From Streptomyces spirodelae (lineage in GTDB: Bacteria; Actinomycetota; Actinomycetes; Streptomycetales; Streptomycetaceae), in the NCBI RefSeq assembly GCF_017676385.1, contig NZ_JAFFZN010000006.1, forward strand, positions 124,001 to 188,000: DNA of 64,000 bases, given 5' to 3'. Each line of letters begins with the position of its first letter. Position 1 is the first letter of the stretch. Both the position numbers and the translations under genes were made by a program. This document shows, piece after piece, positions 1-8,773 of this stretch. The notes below the pieces were generated by a model. That model saw only the letters and a list, made by a program, of their open reading frames with translations. It did no database searches and was not told the origin of the DNA.

Positions 1-1
1 C

Positions 2-532
2 AGGCGGCGGGCCGACCAACTGGCCGGTCTCGTCCCCGACCTGGTGGCTGCCGCCAACGCGCCCACCGCCTCCCAAATGGCGGTCTCCTGGTGCCGTGGT
101 CTCGGCGGCCTCGCGCGGGTGCTGCGCCACGCCTGGCTGATCTTCGACGAGCCCGCATTCCGGCGAGCCGCCGAGACCGCCACCAGGGGCTGCCTGACCT
201 GGAGCACCAGGCTCAGCACACTCGGCCAGTGCTGCGGCACGGCCGGTCTGGGCTCGGCGCTGCTGGACCTGGCCGTGGACTGCGGGGACGACCAGTACCT
301 CGACGCCGCCCACGAGGCGGCCCGCCATCTGCTCCGCCGTAGCCACGGCCCCGACGACGCGCCTGCCCTTGTCGCCAACAACCTCACCAAGGAGGCCCCC
401 TACTCCTGGGCACAGGGCTACGCCGGCATCCTGACCTTCCTGCGGCGGTTGCGCGAGCCGGGCAGCCGCGACCTGCTGCCGGAGCCCACAGCACGGACGG
501 CGGCACCGCACGAGATGGCCGTCACCGGCTGA
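2..532 (+). CDS. LanC-type lanthionine cyclase, C-terminal part (cut by window start)
   Basis: The frame is open to the left edge, so this is the 3' end of a longer gene; the GTG at 44 is only an internal candidate. Two LanC signatures are visible: a WCRG motif about 24 residues into the visible part and a QCCGTAGLG motif about 40 residues later. In LanC cyclases these supply zinc ligands that activate cysteine thiols for thioether formation. The second motif reads Cys-Cys-Gly rather than the usual Cys-His-Gly, an arrangement known from LanL and some LanM cyclases. The tail contains SWAQGYAGIL, which resembles the last LanC helix. It could be a free-standing LanC-like protein or the C-terminal domain of a larger synthetase; the missing 5' part decides this. 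The next gene converges on it. Confidence 0.72.
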   Translation, partial: RRRADQLAGLVPDLVAAANAPTASQMAVSWCRGLGGLARVLRHAWLIFDEPAFRRAAETATRGCLTWSTRLSTLGQCCGTAGLGSALLDLAVDCGDDQYLDAAHEAARHLLRRSHGPDDAPALVANNLTKEAPYSWAQGYAGILTFLRRLREPGSRDLLPEPTARTAAPHEMAVTG

Positions 533-664
533 CTCTGCCGCCGGCGCGCCGAGTGAGCACCTCGGCCGAGCCGCCCGGCTCCGCCGCGACCGGCCACGGG
601 TTGTGCGGCAGCGAGCGCCGCCCTCCCCCCCCGGGTCGGGGAGAGAGCGGGGCCGTGCGTGCGG

Positions 665-1174
665 TCAGCAGTTGAACGTCGTCACCATGACGAGCGGCTT
701 CGTGCCGTCGCTGCCCGCGATGTAGGCGATGGCCCACTTGTAGATCAGTGCTTCACGGAAGTCGTCCGATCCGGCGCCTGGGCGGACGACGGTGCTCTCA
801 GCGCGTGGATCGGGCAGCCTCTCGGAGATGACTTGGCGCATGTCGTATTCCTCGTGATACCGCTCCCGCACCTGTTCCTGGGCCGTCTCGGTGAAGCGGA
901 TGCGGTAGCCGCTGCCGGCTTCGCCGTCGAGTCGCAATGCCTCACGCGCATCCGGACTGCGCTGAAGGACGGCGTCGCGCTGACGCAACAGCTCTCCGGT
1001 GTGGCGCTCCTGCTCGGTGACGGGGCCGAGGGCGGTCAGCGTCCTGGAGTGGTGGTCCCAGAAGTCGAGGGTCAACTCCAGTGGCGAGCCGGTCAGTCCC
1101 GAGATGCTTCTGTCGTACTCCTTGTGCCAGCGTTCGGGCAGCGCGGCGCGGATCTGTTCGGGGGTCGGGCCCAT
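665..1174 (-). CDS. Hypothetical protein, possible DUF6247-like/RelE-like fusion
   Basis: A 169-residue protein. The frame stays open well upstream, but ATG at 1174 is the best start because AAAGGA lies six bases before it and the upstream part is low-complexity and Arg/Pro-rich. Residues 1-70 (TPEQIRAALPERW...) recall the helical DUF6247 proteins that often act as antitoxin partners in actinobacteria. Residues about 95-169 begin with YRIRFTETAQEQV and end in a run of short beta-like segments (IAYIAG, PLVMVTTF), the layout of RelE/ParE toxins. If both halves are right, antitoxin and toxin are joined in one chain. This reading is by eye from motifs only. It could equally be an unrelated stand-alone protein. 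It faces the LanC-type gene and diverges from the RCC1-repeat gene. Confidence 0.55.
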   Translation of the reverse strand: MGPTPEQIRAALPERWHKEYDRSISGLTGSPLELTLDFWDHHSRTLTALGPVTEQERHTGELLRQRDAVLQRSPDAREALRLDGEAGSGYRIRFTETAQEQVRERYHEEYDMRQVISERLPDPRAESTVVRPGAGSDDFREALIYKWAIAYIAGSDGTKPLVMVTTFNC

Positions 1175-1328
1175 GGTGATCCTTTCTGCACGGACAGGAA
1201 GCTGTACGAGGACTCGACGGGGCGGGTGAACCGGCCCCGTCCGGCGGAGTGCTGGCAGGTGGCGCTCTTGCCGCCGGTCATCTGATCGCACCGTCATCCT
1301 CGGCAGGCACACACTCCGCAAACCGGGG

Positions 1329-1347
1329 TCGAGGTCAAACACCTCGA
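1329..1347. repeat. Inverted repeat in the 1175-1500 divergent intergenic region
   Basis: The sequence holds perfect 7-bp arms TCGAGGT and ACCTCGA around a 5-bp CAAAC spacer. It lies between the divergent starts at 1174 and 1501, about 155 bases from each, and is the only clear structure in this 326-base stretch. It could be an operator shared by both genes or a hairpin; no consensus promoter is obvious nearby. Confidence 0.4.
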
Positions 1348-1500
1348 TCGGGTGACAACGGGAACGGTGGGGCCCTCTACCGCTCGGCCGCGGGCTCGGG
1401 CCATCCTGATCTCCCGCACGCTCCGCGTGTCCCGAACTACGGTGCGTGACCCGAGCACCCGAACCCGACAACTCCCCAACGGCGTAGGTGAGGATTCTCT

Positions 1501-4500
1501 GTGGCCACAGGCGAGACAACCGGCGAGGCGCCCCTGCGTGCTGGAAGGGTGGTGATGCGCGGCTCCCATACGTGGGTTCCGCCGGAGATCATTCGCGGCG
1601 GGGTCACCTGCCTCGCCTCTGCCGACGAGAACTGGAACATCGCGGTACGGCACGGACGGGTCGTCGAGTGGGACACGAGCAAGGTCATCCACTGGTTCCC
1701 TGACGAGCACCAGGGGAGCATCGTGGCGGTCACAGCAGGCGGTTCGGATCTGGCCGCCGCGCTGAGCAGCACCGGCGAGGTGATCGCGTGGGGGCGGGCA
1801 GGGCTTCCCGAGATGGTCGACTCGTCCATGCCGCAGGGCGTGAGGAACGGCAAAGCGTCGGCGATCGCGGCCGGTCCTGACCACCTGGTGGCCATCGTCG
1901 CGGGCTCCGTGTACCGGTGGGGCGACTGGGAAAGCCAAGGCAGAGTCCATGTTGTGTTCGCGGCGACCGAGGGCGAAGCCGCCGTCGAGGTCGCGACGGG
2001 CCAGGACCACACGCTGGTCCGAACGTCGAAGAACCGCCTGGTGAGCTGGCAGAAGGACGCCGGCGACGCGGTGTTGCGACCGCCGCAGGAGGTCCTCGCG
2101 GCCAAGGTGAGCGCGGTCTCGGCGTTCGGGCGGCTCGGCATGGCCCTGACCGAGGGCGGCCACGCGTACTCCTGGGGCTTCGGCATTTCCACTGTCCGGA
2201 ACCGGCCACTCTGCATCAGCGAGCCCAAGGTTTCAGCGATCGCAGCCGGGCACTACGCGTTCCTTGAGAAAGCGGATTCCCCGCTGTGCCTGGCCGGGGA
2301 CACGCCGGGCGGTGACCCCGACGATGTGAACGCGGTCTTCCCCGGCGCCTCCGTGGTCACCGGCAAGCCGTACGTCCTGAAGAGGGTCGGCTTCGGGACT
2401 CCGGTGCTACGGCTGTCCGGCGGCGGGTCCCCCTCCGTGCTGGCGCTCGCCCCGGCGACGGACGCGGAGCTCACGCTCCAAGAGGCGTACGCCTTCCCCG
2501 CCGCGGTCCAGCGGGGCAGCGACCTGGGCTTCCAGTGGCGGGTGGACAACGGCGGCCCGGCCAGAGCCACCGGCATCCAGGTGACGGTGCATCTGCCGCC
2601 CGAGGTGACCCTGCACCCCAAGCACCAGGATGCGGTGCACCGGGGCGCGATCACCGATCTCGGCGGCGGCACGTACAGGTTCCGCACGGACGACCTGGAA
2701 CCCGAGGAGGACGGCTGGACCGTCCCGCTGATGACCAAGGTGGCCGCCGGCGCCGCGGGCAGGATCACCGCCACCGCCGACGTCACGGCGGGCAACATCT
2801 CCGACCCTGCGCCGCCCCTGAGCATCTCCGCGGACGTCATGGCCGAAGGCGACAAGTGGGACTCCTCCGACGACTCCGACCTGTGGAAACTGATCGGCCA
2901 ACTGCCCGCCCTGCTGGTCTTCCTCGGCCTGCCCGGCGGCGGCCCCTCGTCGCAGCCGAGCAACAGCAAGCCCGAACGCAACAAGAACAAGAAGGACAAG
3001 AAGAACAAGCTCACCACCCTCCAGCTCGACGCGAGTGCGAACGTGTCCGAACCGGCCGCCGGTACCGACTTGGTGATGACCTGGACTCTCAAGAACACCG
3101 GCCGGAAGAACGAGGCCGAGTCGCCGTCCGTGACCATCACCGTGCCCACCGGGCTGACGGTCACCAACGCCGAGCCGGCAAAGGGAACGGTCAAGGGAAC
3201 CGCTGAGGGAGGGGCCAGGGGAGCGGCCAAGGTACTCGGCAAACGGAGTGTCCTCTTCCGCCCCGGGTCGCTGGGTACCGGCAAGGAAGTCGAGGTCGAG
3301 ATCACCGCCAGGGTGGCGGATGACCCGCCGGCATCCGTAAAGGCAGTCGGCACTGCGGCCGCGTACAACGCCGCCCCGACCGGTCACACACTCACGGTCA
3401 CGCCCCGCCGCAAGGTGGCGCTGCACCTGCCCCAGGGCAAAGCCACGCCCTGGAAGGTCCAGCCCGGCAAGGACATCTCCTTCGCGTGGTCACTCACCAA
3501 CCACGGCCCCTCCGTCGCGCGGAACACCGAACTGAGGGTGACCGTGCCGAAGGGCTTGGGAAACGTCACCGTCACCGCGGACGGCGAGCCGCTGACGATC
3601 ACAGAGGAGAACAACAACCAGCTGGTCGCGAAGGTGTCCGACCTGAAGAAGGACGCCACCGTCGAGCTGGCCGTGAAGGGCAGGACGAGCAAGAACGCGA
3701 CCAGTGACCTCACCACCGCCGTCGAGATCACCGCCGACGACGCCGGTAACGGTGTACGGGACAGCGTCACCGCTGCGCTGCAGACCGTCCTGGAGGTGGC
3801 GGGAAAGGTCGTCGGCAAGGCTGCCGCCGGCGCGTACGCCACCTACATGTGGACGGTCCGCAACGCCACCGACGTAGCGGCCACCGACGTCCGGCTGCGG
3901 ATGGCGGCGCCACCCTCGGGTCAGGCGCGGCTCGAAACCTCCGCGCCGCCCGCCACCTCGACGGACGGGTGGGTGTCCTGGGAACTGGGTACCGTGCAGG
4001 GCAAGTCGTCCACTCACGCGATCGCCTGCTTCCTGATCTCCCCCGACCAGAGCGGCAGGCAACTGGGCCCCACCGCAGCCAGGGTCGAAGCCGCCAACGC
4101 GGATGAGGTCTCCGTCAAGGACGAGCCCCGGGCCGACATCGCGGAGAACGCGACACTGATCGTGCGGCCCCTCGACTACGGTCAGGTCGCGGTCGGTATC
4201 GGAGAGGCGGCGGACTTCACTTGGAGCCTGCGGAACGAAGGGGCGGACGCCACCGACGTCACGGTCACGGTCCGTCCGCCCGCGGAGTTGACCGGGGCCA
4301 GGGTCGCTCTCGGGGGCGGCGTCGACGGCACGGTTGACGGAGACACCGTGAAGTACGCCCGGGTGAGGTCCGGCGAGGAGTGCGAGATCCGGCTCACCGG
4401 CACGCTCGACGCGCCCCGGCCGGGAGCCTGCACGGCCCACGCCGAGGTGACATACCAGGGCAGGGCCGTCTCCAGCGTCGCCTGCACCCGCATGGCGATC

Positions 4501-5676
4501 TCCGATGCGAGCCTGACCGTGACCGCGGCGAAGCGCAACCCGGCCACCGTGGAAGCGGGCTCGTCGGCCATCCTGCGATGGACGGTCTCCCGGGCCGGCC
4601 GTGGGCCGCTGCAGAGCACCTACGTCGTGATCGACGTCCCCGACAAGATCGAGGTCACGGCCGTCGTCGTGGACGGCCACGCGGTACCGATACGCCACGG
4701 CAGGCAAGTGGCCCCCATCGACCCCGAGTCGACCGAGCCCGTCACCGTCCTGATCTCCGTGGAGACCGCCGACGACCTCCGCGAAGGGCCCGTCTCCTTC
4801 ACGGCCACTCCGGTGTGGGAGGGAGCACCCGCCAGGGTGTCCACGGCACCGGTGACGGTGACCGTCGTCCGCACCGCCGTGGTCGACCTCCGGGTGCAGC
4901 CCTCCATCCCGGACCCGGCCATCGCGGGGCGGGACACCCAACTGGTCTGGGAGGTCGAGAACATCGGCCCGTCGAGCTCTTCCGACCTGGTGCTCACCCT
5001 TCCCGCCGTCGACGGATGCCACCTGCTGAGCGCCACCGTCGGCACGCGCCCTGCCGTATGCCACCCGCCCCAGGAGGAGGCGGAGAAGGGGGCGCTCAAC
5101 AGCGAGCCGAAGGCGTGGACGATCGAGGTGGGTGCGCTCGGCTCCGGCGAGCGCACCCAGGTGGCAGCCAAGATCGCCGTGGCGGCCGACGCCGCCGCCG
5201 GCCACCGTTCGGTCACCGCCGCCCTCAGCGGAAAGGACCCGGCGGTTTCCAGCGGCGCTCGGGGCCCCCTCGTCGTCAAGCGGATGGCCCAGGTCACAGC
5301 GACCCCGACCAGCGTTCCCGCCTCGTGCAGAGCCGGCGACCAGGTGCCCTACGTCTGGACCCTGGAAAACGACGGCCCCTCGATCGCCTCGGTGGTCTTC
5401 ACCGTGACCGTCCGCGGCGAGAAGACCAAGGTCACCATCCCGCCCGCGCAGGCGGGCGGCGCCACCGTCACCACCAGCCCCGCAGCCACCGAACTCACCT
5501 GGACGCTCACCACGCCCCTGGAGCCCCACGACTCCAAGCCGCTCCCCTTCATCGCCCAGACCGACTCCACCACCGGCCAGCTTGTCGTCACCACCCAGCT
5601 CACCGTGAACCAGCAACCGGTCACACGGCCCGACGCCTTCTACACGAAGGTCACCCCGCCGCCCGCGAACCCTTAG
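1501..5676 (+). CDS. Large RCC1-like/Ig-like repeat protein
   Basis: A 1391-residue protein. Residues about 45-290 carry RCC1-type repeats (VTAGGSDLAAAL, IAAGPDHLVAIV, VATGQDHTLVR, IAAGHYAFL, each followed by a W/G-rich strand), which normally build a beta-propeller. Eight copies of an Ig-like module of the CARDB/DUF11 type follow, starting near residues 323, 503, 638, 765, 886, 1003, 1127 and 1262. Each has a W(T/S/R)L-N-GPS core and ends in a TVTVP-like strand. A short hydrophobic stretch and a Lys/Asn-rich linker separate copies 1 and 2 (about 460-502). No signal peptide, lipobox or LPXTG-type motif is seen, so location is unclear. The GTG at 1501 has GAGG eight bases upstream; ATG 1555 with GGAAGG is an equally good start. 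Function is unknown; a protein-binding scaffold is the natural guess. Confidence 0.85.
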   Translation: MATGETTGEAPLRAGRVVMRGSHTWVPPEIIRGGVTCLASADENWNIAVRHGRVVEWDTSKVIHWFPDEHQGSIVAVTAGGSDLAAALSSTGEVIAWGRAGLPEMVDSSMPQGVRNGKASAIAAGPDHLVAIVAGSVYRWGDWESQGRVHVVFAATEGEAAVEVATGQDHTLVRTSKNRLVSWQKDAGDAVLRPPQEVLAAKVSAVSAFGRLGMALTEGGHAYSWGFGISTVRNRPLCISEPKVSAIAAGHYAFLEKADSPLCLAGDTPGGDPDDVNAVFPGASVVTGKPYVLKRVGFGTPVLRLSGGGSPSVLALAPATDAELTLQEAYAFPAAVQRGSDLGFQWRVDNGGPARATGIQVTVHLPPEVTLHPKHQDAVHRGAITDLGGGTYRFRTDDLEPEEDGWTVPLMTKVAAGAAGRITATADVTAGNISDPAPPLSISADVMAEGDKWDSSDDSDLWKLIGQLPALLVFLGLPGGGPSSQPSNSKPERNKNKKDKKNKLTTLQLDASANVSEPAAGTDLVMTWTLKNTGRKNEAESPSVTITVPTGLTVTNAEPAKGTVKGTAEGGARGAAKVLGKRSVLFRPGSLGTGKEVEVEITARVADDPPASVKAVGTAAAYNAAPTGHTLTVTPRRKVALHLPQGKATPWKVQPGKDISFAWSLTNHGPSVARNTELRVTVPKGLGNVTVTADGEPLTITEENNNQLVAKVSDLKKDATVELAVKGRTSKNATSDLTTAVEITADDAGNGVRDSVTAALQTVLEVAGKVVGKAAAGAYATYMWTVRNATDVAATDVRLRMAAPPSGQARLETSAPPATSTDGWVSWELGTVQGKSSTHAIACFLISPDQSGRQLGPTAARVEAANADEVSVKDEPRADIAENATLIVRPLDYGQVAVGIGEAADFTWSLRNEGADATDVTVTVRPPAELTGARVALGGGVDGTVDGDTVKYARVRSGEECEIRLTGTLDAPRPGACTAHAEVTYQGRAVSSVACTRMAISDASLTVTAAKRNPATVEAGSSAILRWTVSRAGRGPLQSTYVVIDVPDKIEVTAVVVDGHAVPIRHGRQVAPIDPESTEPVTVLISVETADDLREGPVSFTATPVWEGAPARVSTAPVTVTVVRTAVVDLRVQPSIPDPAIAGRDTQLVWEVENIGPSSSSDLVLTLPAVDGCHLLSATVGTRPAVCHPPQEEAEKGALNSEPKAWTIEVGALGSGERTQVAAKIAVAADAAAGHRSVTAALSGKDPAVSSGARGPLVVKRMAQVTATPTSVPASCRAGDQVPYVWTLENDGPSIASVVFTVTVRGEKTKVTIPPAQAGGATVTTSPAATELTWTLTTPLEPHDSKPLPFIAQTDSTTGQLVVTTQLTVNQQPVTRPDAFYTKVTPPPANP

Positions 5677-5979
5677 CCGGCTCCCGGCCGGTGCCGGTCC
5701 ACCGGGGAACGGCGGCGCGGCGGGGCCGTGCGGAGGGCAGGCGGCGGTGCAGAGCGCGAGGGCTCCGCCGCCCGCCCGCCGAACCCCCGGACACGTCCGC
5801 GGCTGGGCGTTTCACATGGGTGCCTCTGCGAACTCACCTATTCGACATACCGCACACAGCGCGTCGGCAAAGAAGTACCCATGCAACGCTGGCAAATCGC
5901 GTTTGTCCGGGGCATGATCCTCTTGACCACCCGACGGGTTGGCCGCTCGGGGAGCTGTGAGAAGGAGTGTGGGGGGCGT
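5677..5979. other. Intergenic stretch before the secreted protein
   Basis: About 300 bases lie between the RCC1-repeat gene and the small secreted protein. The first half is GC-rich; the second half (about 5820-5945) is less so and probably carries the promoter of the next gene, but I cannot pick out a convincing -10/-35 pair. No hairpin terminator is evident. Confidence 0.4.
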
Positions 5980-6378
5980 ATGTCCCGTATCAAGCGTGTT
6001 CTGACCGTGGCGGTCGGCGCCGCCGCCTGTGTCGCCCTGGCACAGGCCCCGGCGAACGCCGTCGGGTCCTGGCACATCGCGGACGCGTCGAACGGCCGCG
6101 GAACCGGGGGATTCAACAGCATCGACAACAACAAGTTCCGGATCGCGGACACCAAGAAGGACGGCTACGGCATGGTGCTCCGCATCAAGCTCCCCGGCCG
6201 CTCCGAGATCACGTCGTGCGACGACCGGAACGGTTCGAACAACGGGTTCGAGTACTGCAGGATCAGCAACATCCCGCGCAACACCGAGGTCAAGTTCAAG
6301 GCCTGCGCGAAGGACTTCAGCGGCGGGCTCCCGGGGTGGATCGACTGCTCCTACTGGATCAAGGACTACACCAGGTAA
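5980..6378 (+). CDS. Small secreted protein with four cysteines
   Basis: A 132-residue protein. The start is ATG 5980 with AAGGAG upstream (spacing about 12) and a G-run nearer. Residues 1-29 form a clear Sec signal peptide: MSRIKR, a hydrophobic AVGAAACVALA core and an AxA-like cleavage site (APANA). The mature part, about 103 residues, is rich in Asn, Gly and Lys. It has four cysteines (SCDD, YCRI, ACAK, DCSY), which could form two disulfides after export. I do not recognise the family. It is followed at once by a strong hairpin, so it is probably its own transcription unit or the last gene of one. Confidence 0.82.
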   Translation: MSRIKRVLTVAVGAAACVALAQAPANAVGSWHIADASNGRGTGGFNSIDNNKFRIADTKKDGYGMVLRIKLPGRSEITSCDDRNGSNNGFEYCRISNIPRNTEVKFKACAKDFSGGLPGWIDCSYWIKDYTR

Positions 6379-6387
6379 GAAACGGAC

Positions 6388-6429
6388 GGGCGGGTGACGG
6401 TACCCAACGCCAGGTCCCGCCACCCGCCC
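6388..6429 (+). terminator. Hairpin terminator after the secreted protein
   Basis: Perfect 9-bp arms GGGCGGGTG (6388-6396) and CACCCGCCC (6421-6429) enclose a 24-base loop, ten bases after the stop codon. There is no T-run, as is usual in Streptomyces. It may also stop transcripts coming from the opposite side. Confidence 0.55.
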
Positions 6430-6434
6430 GCGAG

Positions 6435-6704
6435 TCACGGCCTGCCGCCGCGTGTGCGTATGGGTACTGTGGGCGGGGGAGCGGGCTGTTGCTCCACGGG
6501 TTGCGGCGTTGACGGGGGAGTTGCTGCCTGCAGCCCAGTAGCCGGGGTCGGTGAAATGCCAGCGGGGCACTTCCGCTCGCCAACAGCACCTACCGAGGTG
6601 GTCGCGGACTGGGTGCTGCTGCCGGCGTCGTTGTAGATCAGCGCCGAGGCGTTCTGTGGCAGTGGCAGTGGCAGTGCGTCCTTGAACTCGCTATCGGTGT
6701 TCAC
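6435..6704 (-). CDS. Small Ser/Thr/Pro-rich protein coupled to ABC transporter; possible RiPP precursor
   Basis: An 89-residue ORF whose GTG start (6704) overlaps the TGA of the ABC transporter in a GTGA tetranucleotide, with AAGGGGG a few bases upstream. Residues 1-45 have normal high-GC third positions and contain ALPLPLPQN and then a Ser/Thr-dense stretch (DAGSSTQSATTS). A single cysteine follows (ERKCPAG). The last 35 residues are Pro/Thr-rich with more ordinary codons. The size, the Ser/Thr block before a Cys, the coupling to an exporter and a LanC-type gene 6 kb away make a ribosomal peptide precursor possible. There is no recognised leader motif and only one Cys, so a transporter accessory protein is also possible. 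Confidence 0.45.
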   Translation of the reverse strand: MNTDSEFKDALPLPLPQNASALIYNDAGSSTQSATTSVGAVGERKCPAGISPTPATGLQAATPPSTPQPVEQQPAPPPTVPIRTRGGRP

Positions 6705-8773
6705 CGGGCCCCCTTGTGCTGGGGGGCGTCACTGGCCCGTTGTGCAGGGAGGCTGTCGGAGGGCGGCGGGACGAGCCCGTATTGGGCGGCCTGAGCCTGG
6801 AACATCTCCCGGTAGAGGCCATCGTTGCGGGACATCAGTTGGTCGTGGGTGCCTTTTTCGACGATGCGGCCCTGGTCGAGGACGTAGATGTGGTCGGCCT
6901 TCGCGGTGGCGGCGAGCCGGTGTGTGACGAGAACGACGGCGTGGCCGCTGTCGGCCAGGGACCACAGGCCCTCGAAGGCTTCGATTTCCGCACGTGGGTC
7001 GAGTGCGGAGGTGGGCTCGTCGACGAGGAAGAAGGGGGCGTTCCGGTACCGGCTGCGGGCGTTGCCCAGCTTCTGCCACTGCCCGCCGGACAGTTGGACG
7101 CCGCGCTCGTATCCCTTGAAGCAGATCGAGTCCCAGCTGTGCGGCAGCCCTTCGATCAGTGTGTGGATGTCGGCGGCCTGCGCGGCGTGTTTGACCCGTG
7201 CCATGTCCCGAGGGCGGTCGCCGGCGCCGATGGCCACATTGGTGGCGGCGGTCATCTCCCAGTGCGGGAAGTCCTGAGCGAGCAGCCCGATGGACGCGAA
7301 CACCTCCGACCGGTCGGCGGCGCGCACCTCGACCCGCTCGCTCTCGCCGTGCTCCCCCTCCCACCACACCTCTCCGGCGGTGGGCAGCAGCAGACCGGCG
7401 AGGATCTTGGTCAAGGTCGTCTTGCCCGAGCCGTTCGCGCCGACCAGTGCGGTCACCTGTCCCCGCCGCACCGACACGCTCACGTCCTTCAGGGACGGCG
7501 AAGAGGCGCCGGGGTAGGTGTAGGACACGTTTTCCACGTGGACGGTTCGCACGGGAGACGGCAGGGGCGTGCCGGTCTGCGGGATGGCGTGCTGGGCGGC
7601 CAGTTCGGTCGCGTTCTTCGTATCAGTGAGGAACAGCATCTCCTCATACAGTCGGTTGACCTGCTGGATGAGGGAGGTGAGTCGCGCGGTTGAGTTGCGG
7701 ATGGCGACCACCGCCGTGCCCCCGACCGCCAGTGGCAGCCCGCCGCTGGTCAGCAGCCACCACAGCACCCCGTAGCAGCCCAGCGACGCCAGCCCGGAGC
7801 CCGCCCCGGCGACCAGATCGGTGTGCGCCTGGGCCCGAGCAAGCCGCCGCTGCTCGGCCTCCATCTGCCGGGACATCTCCTCATAGCCGCCCAGCAGCTT
7901 CACCCCGGCACCGTGGGCACGGATCTCACCGGCGGCATGTGGCCTGGTCAGGTAGGCCAGCAGGGAAGCGATGGCGCGGCGGTGATCGACCCAGTGCAGC
8001 CGCGAGACGTACTCACGGCGGGCTGAGCGCACCGCACCCCACCCTCGCGGAAGGGCGATGGCCAGCAGCATCGGCAGCAGCGCCCAGTGCAGGGACGCCA
8101 GGACGACCGCTGCGGCGACCATCCCGATGAGCACGTTGCCCACACCCACCGACAGCCGCAGCATGTTCCGCGCGGAGTCGGTGCCGAACTTCCCTGCCTC
8201 CAGGGTGCGCTGCACCTCCGGCCGCTCGGTGGCCTCCACCTCGACGCGGGTGACGGCCTCGTAGTAGCGGGCGGAGACGGCCCGCTCGACCTGCGGCTCC
8301 AGCCGGCCCGACATCGCCGTCGACCAGGCCGACAGCAGCGCCGCACCCACCGACACCACCGCCAGCACCACGAGAGCGGGGAGAGCGTCACGCAGCTTGT
8401 CAGCGGTCGGACCGTCGGCGAACAGCTGAGTCAGGATGCCGTTGACCGCAACCAGGCCCCACGCAGCCGTCACACCTTGCCCGACCTGCGCCGCCACGAC
8501 ACCGGCCAACGCCCGCCGATCCACGCTCCACCCAGTGCGCAACACCGTCCCCGCCATACGCGGCAGGGCCGCGGCCATCTGCCCGAACCCCATCCGGATC
8601 AGTGCGCCCTCGTGATGCACGAACGACCTGTCCCAGCGCAACCGGCCGCCGTAGAGTTCCCGCTCCGCCTGGGAGATCCCGCTCGCTGTCCGCGCGGACT
8701 TCTTACGCAGCTTCGGACGCCTCACTCCTGCCCAGGATGGCCTGGGGTTGCCTGAGTTCGCGGATTTCCTCAT
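6701..8773 (-). CDS. ABC exporter, fused permease and ATPase
   Basis: About 690 residues. An N-terminal cytoplasmic extension (about 60 residues) precedes a transmembrane region with several hydrophobic segments (about 75-330) and a nucleotide-binding domain (about 400-660). Walker A is GANGSGKTT, the signature is LSGGQWQ, Walker B is FFLVDEPTSALD and the switch histidine is in VLVTHR. The LSGGQW(Q) form is common in exporters of the AmfA/RamA type that accompany lanthipeptide genes. After the signature, GNARSRYR replaces the usual ALAR-type sequence. I start it at ATG 8773 because this ATG overlaps the stop of the preceding 47-codon ORF (ATGA); GTG 8782 is the alternative. It is probably translated by coupling with the small ORFs on both sides. 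Confidence 0.85.
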   Translation of the reverse strand: MRKSANSGNPRPSWAGVRRPKLRKKSARTASGISQAERELYGGRLRWDRSFVHHEGALIRMGFGQMAAALPRMAGTVLRTGWSVDRRALAGVVAAQVGQGVTAAWGLVAVNGILTQLFADGPTADKLRDALPALVVLAVVSVGAALLSAWSTAMSGRLEPQVERAVSARYYEAVTRVEVEATERPEVQRTLEAGKFGTDSARNMLRLSVGVGNVLIGMVAAAVVLASLHWALLPMLLAIALPRGWGAVRSARREYVSRLHWVDHRRAIASLLAYLTRPHAAGEIRAHGAGVKLLGGYEEMSRQMEAEQRRLARAQAHTDLVAGAGSGLASLGCYGVLWWLLTSGGLPLAVGGTAVVAIRNSTARLTSLIQQVNRLYEEMLFLTDTKNATELAAQHAIPQTGTPLPSPVRTVHVENVSYTYPGASSPSLKDVSVSVRRGQVTALVGANGSGKTTLTKILAGLLLPTAGEVWWEGEHGESERVEVRAADRSEVFASIGLLAQDFPHWEMTAATNVAIGAGDRPRDMARVKHAAQAADIHTLIEGLPHSWDSICFKGYERGVQLSGGQWQKLGNARSRYRNAPFFLVDEPTSALDPRAEIEAFEGLWSLADSGHAVVLVTHRLAATAKADHIYVLDQGRIVEKGTHDQLMSRNDGLYREMFQAQAAQYGLVPPPSDSLPAQRASDAPQHKGAR

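Noticed and set aside
1..43. GTG 44 as the true start of the LanC-type gene
   Set aside because: The frame is open to the window edge with sensible codons, and LanC domains need several hundred more residues upstream.
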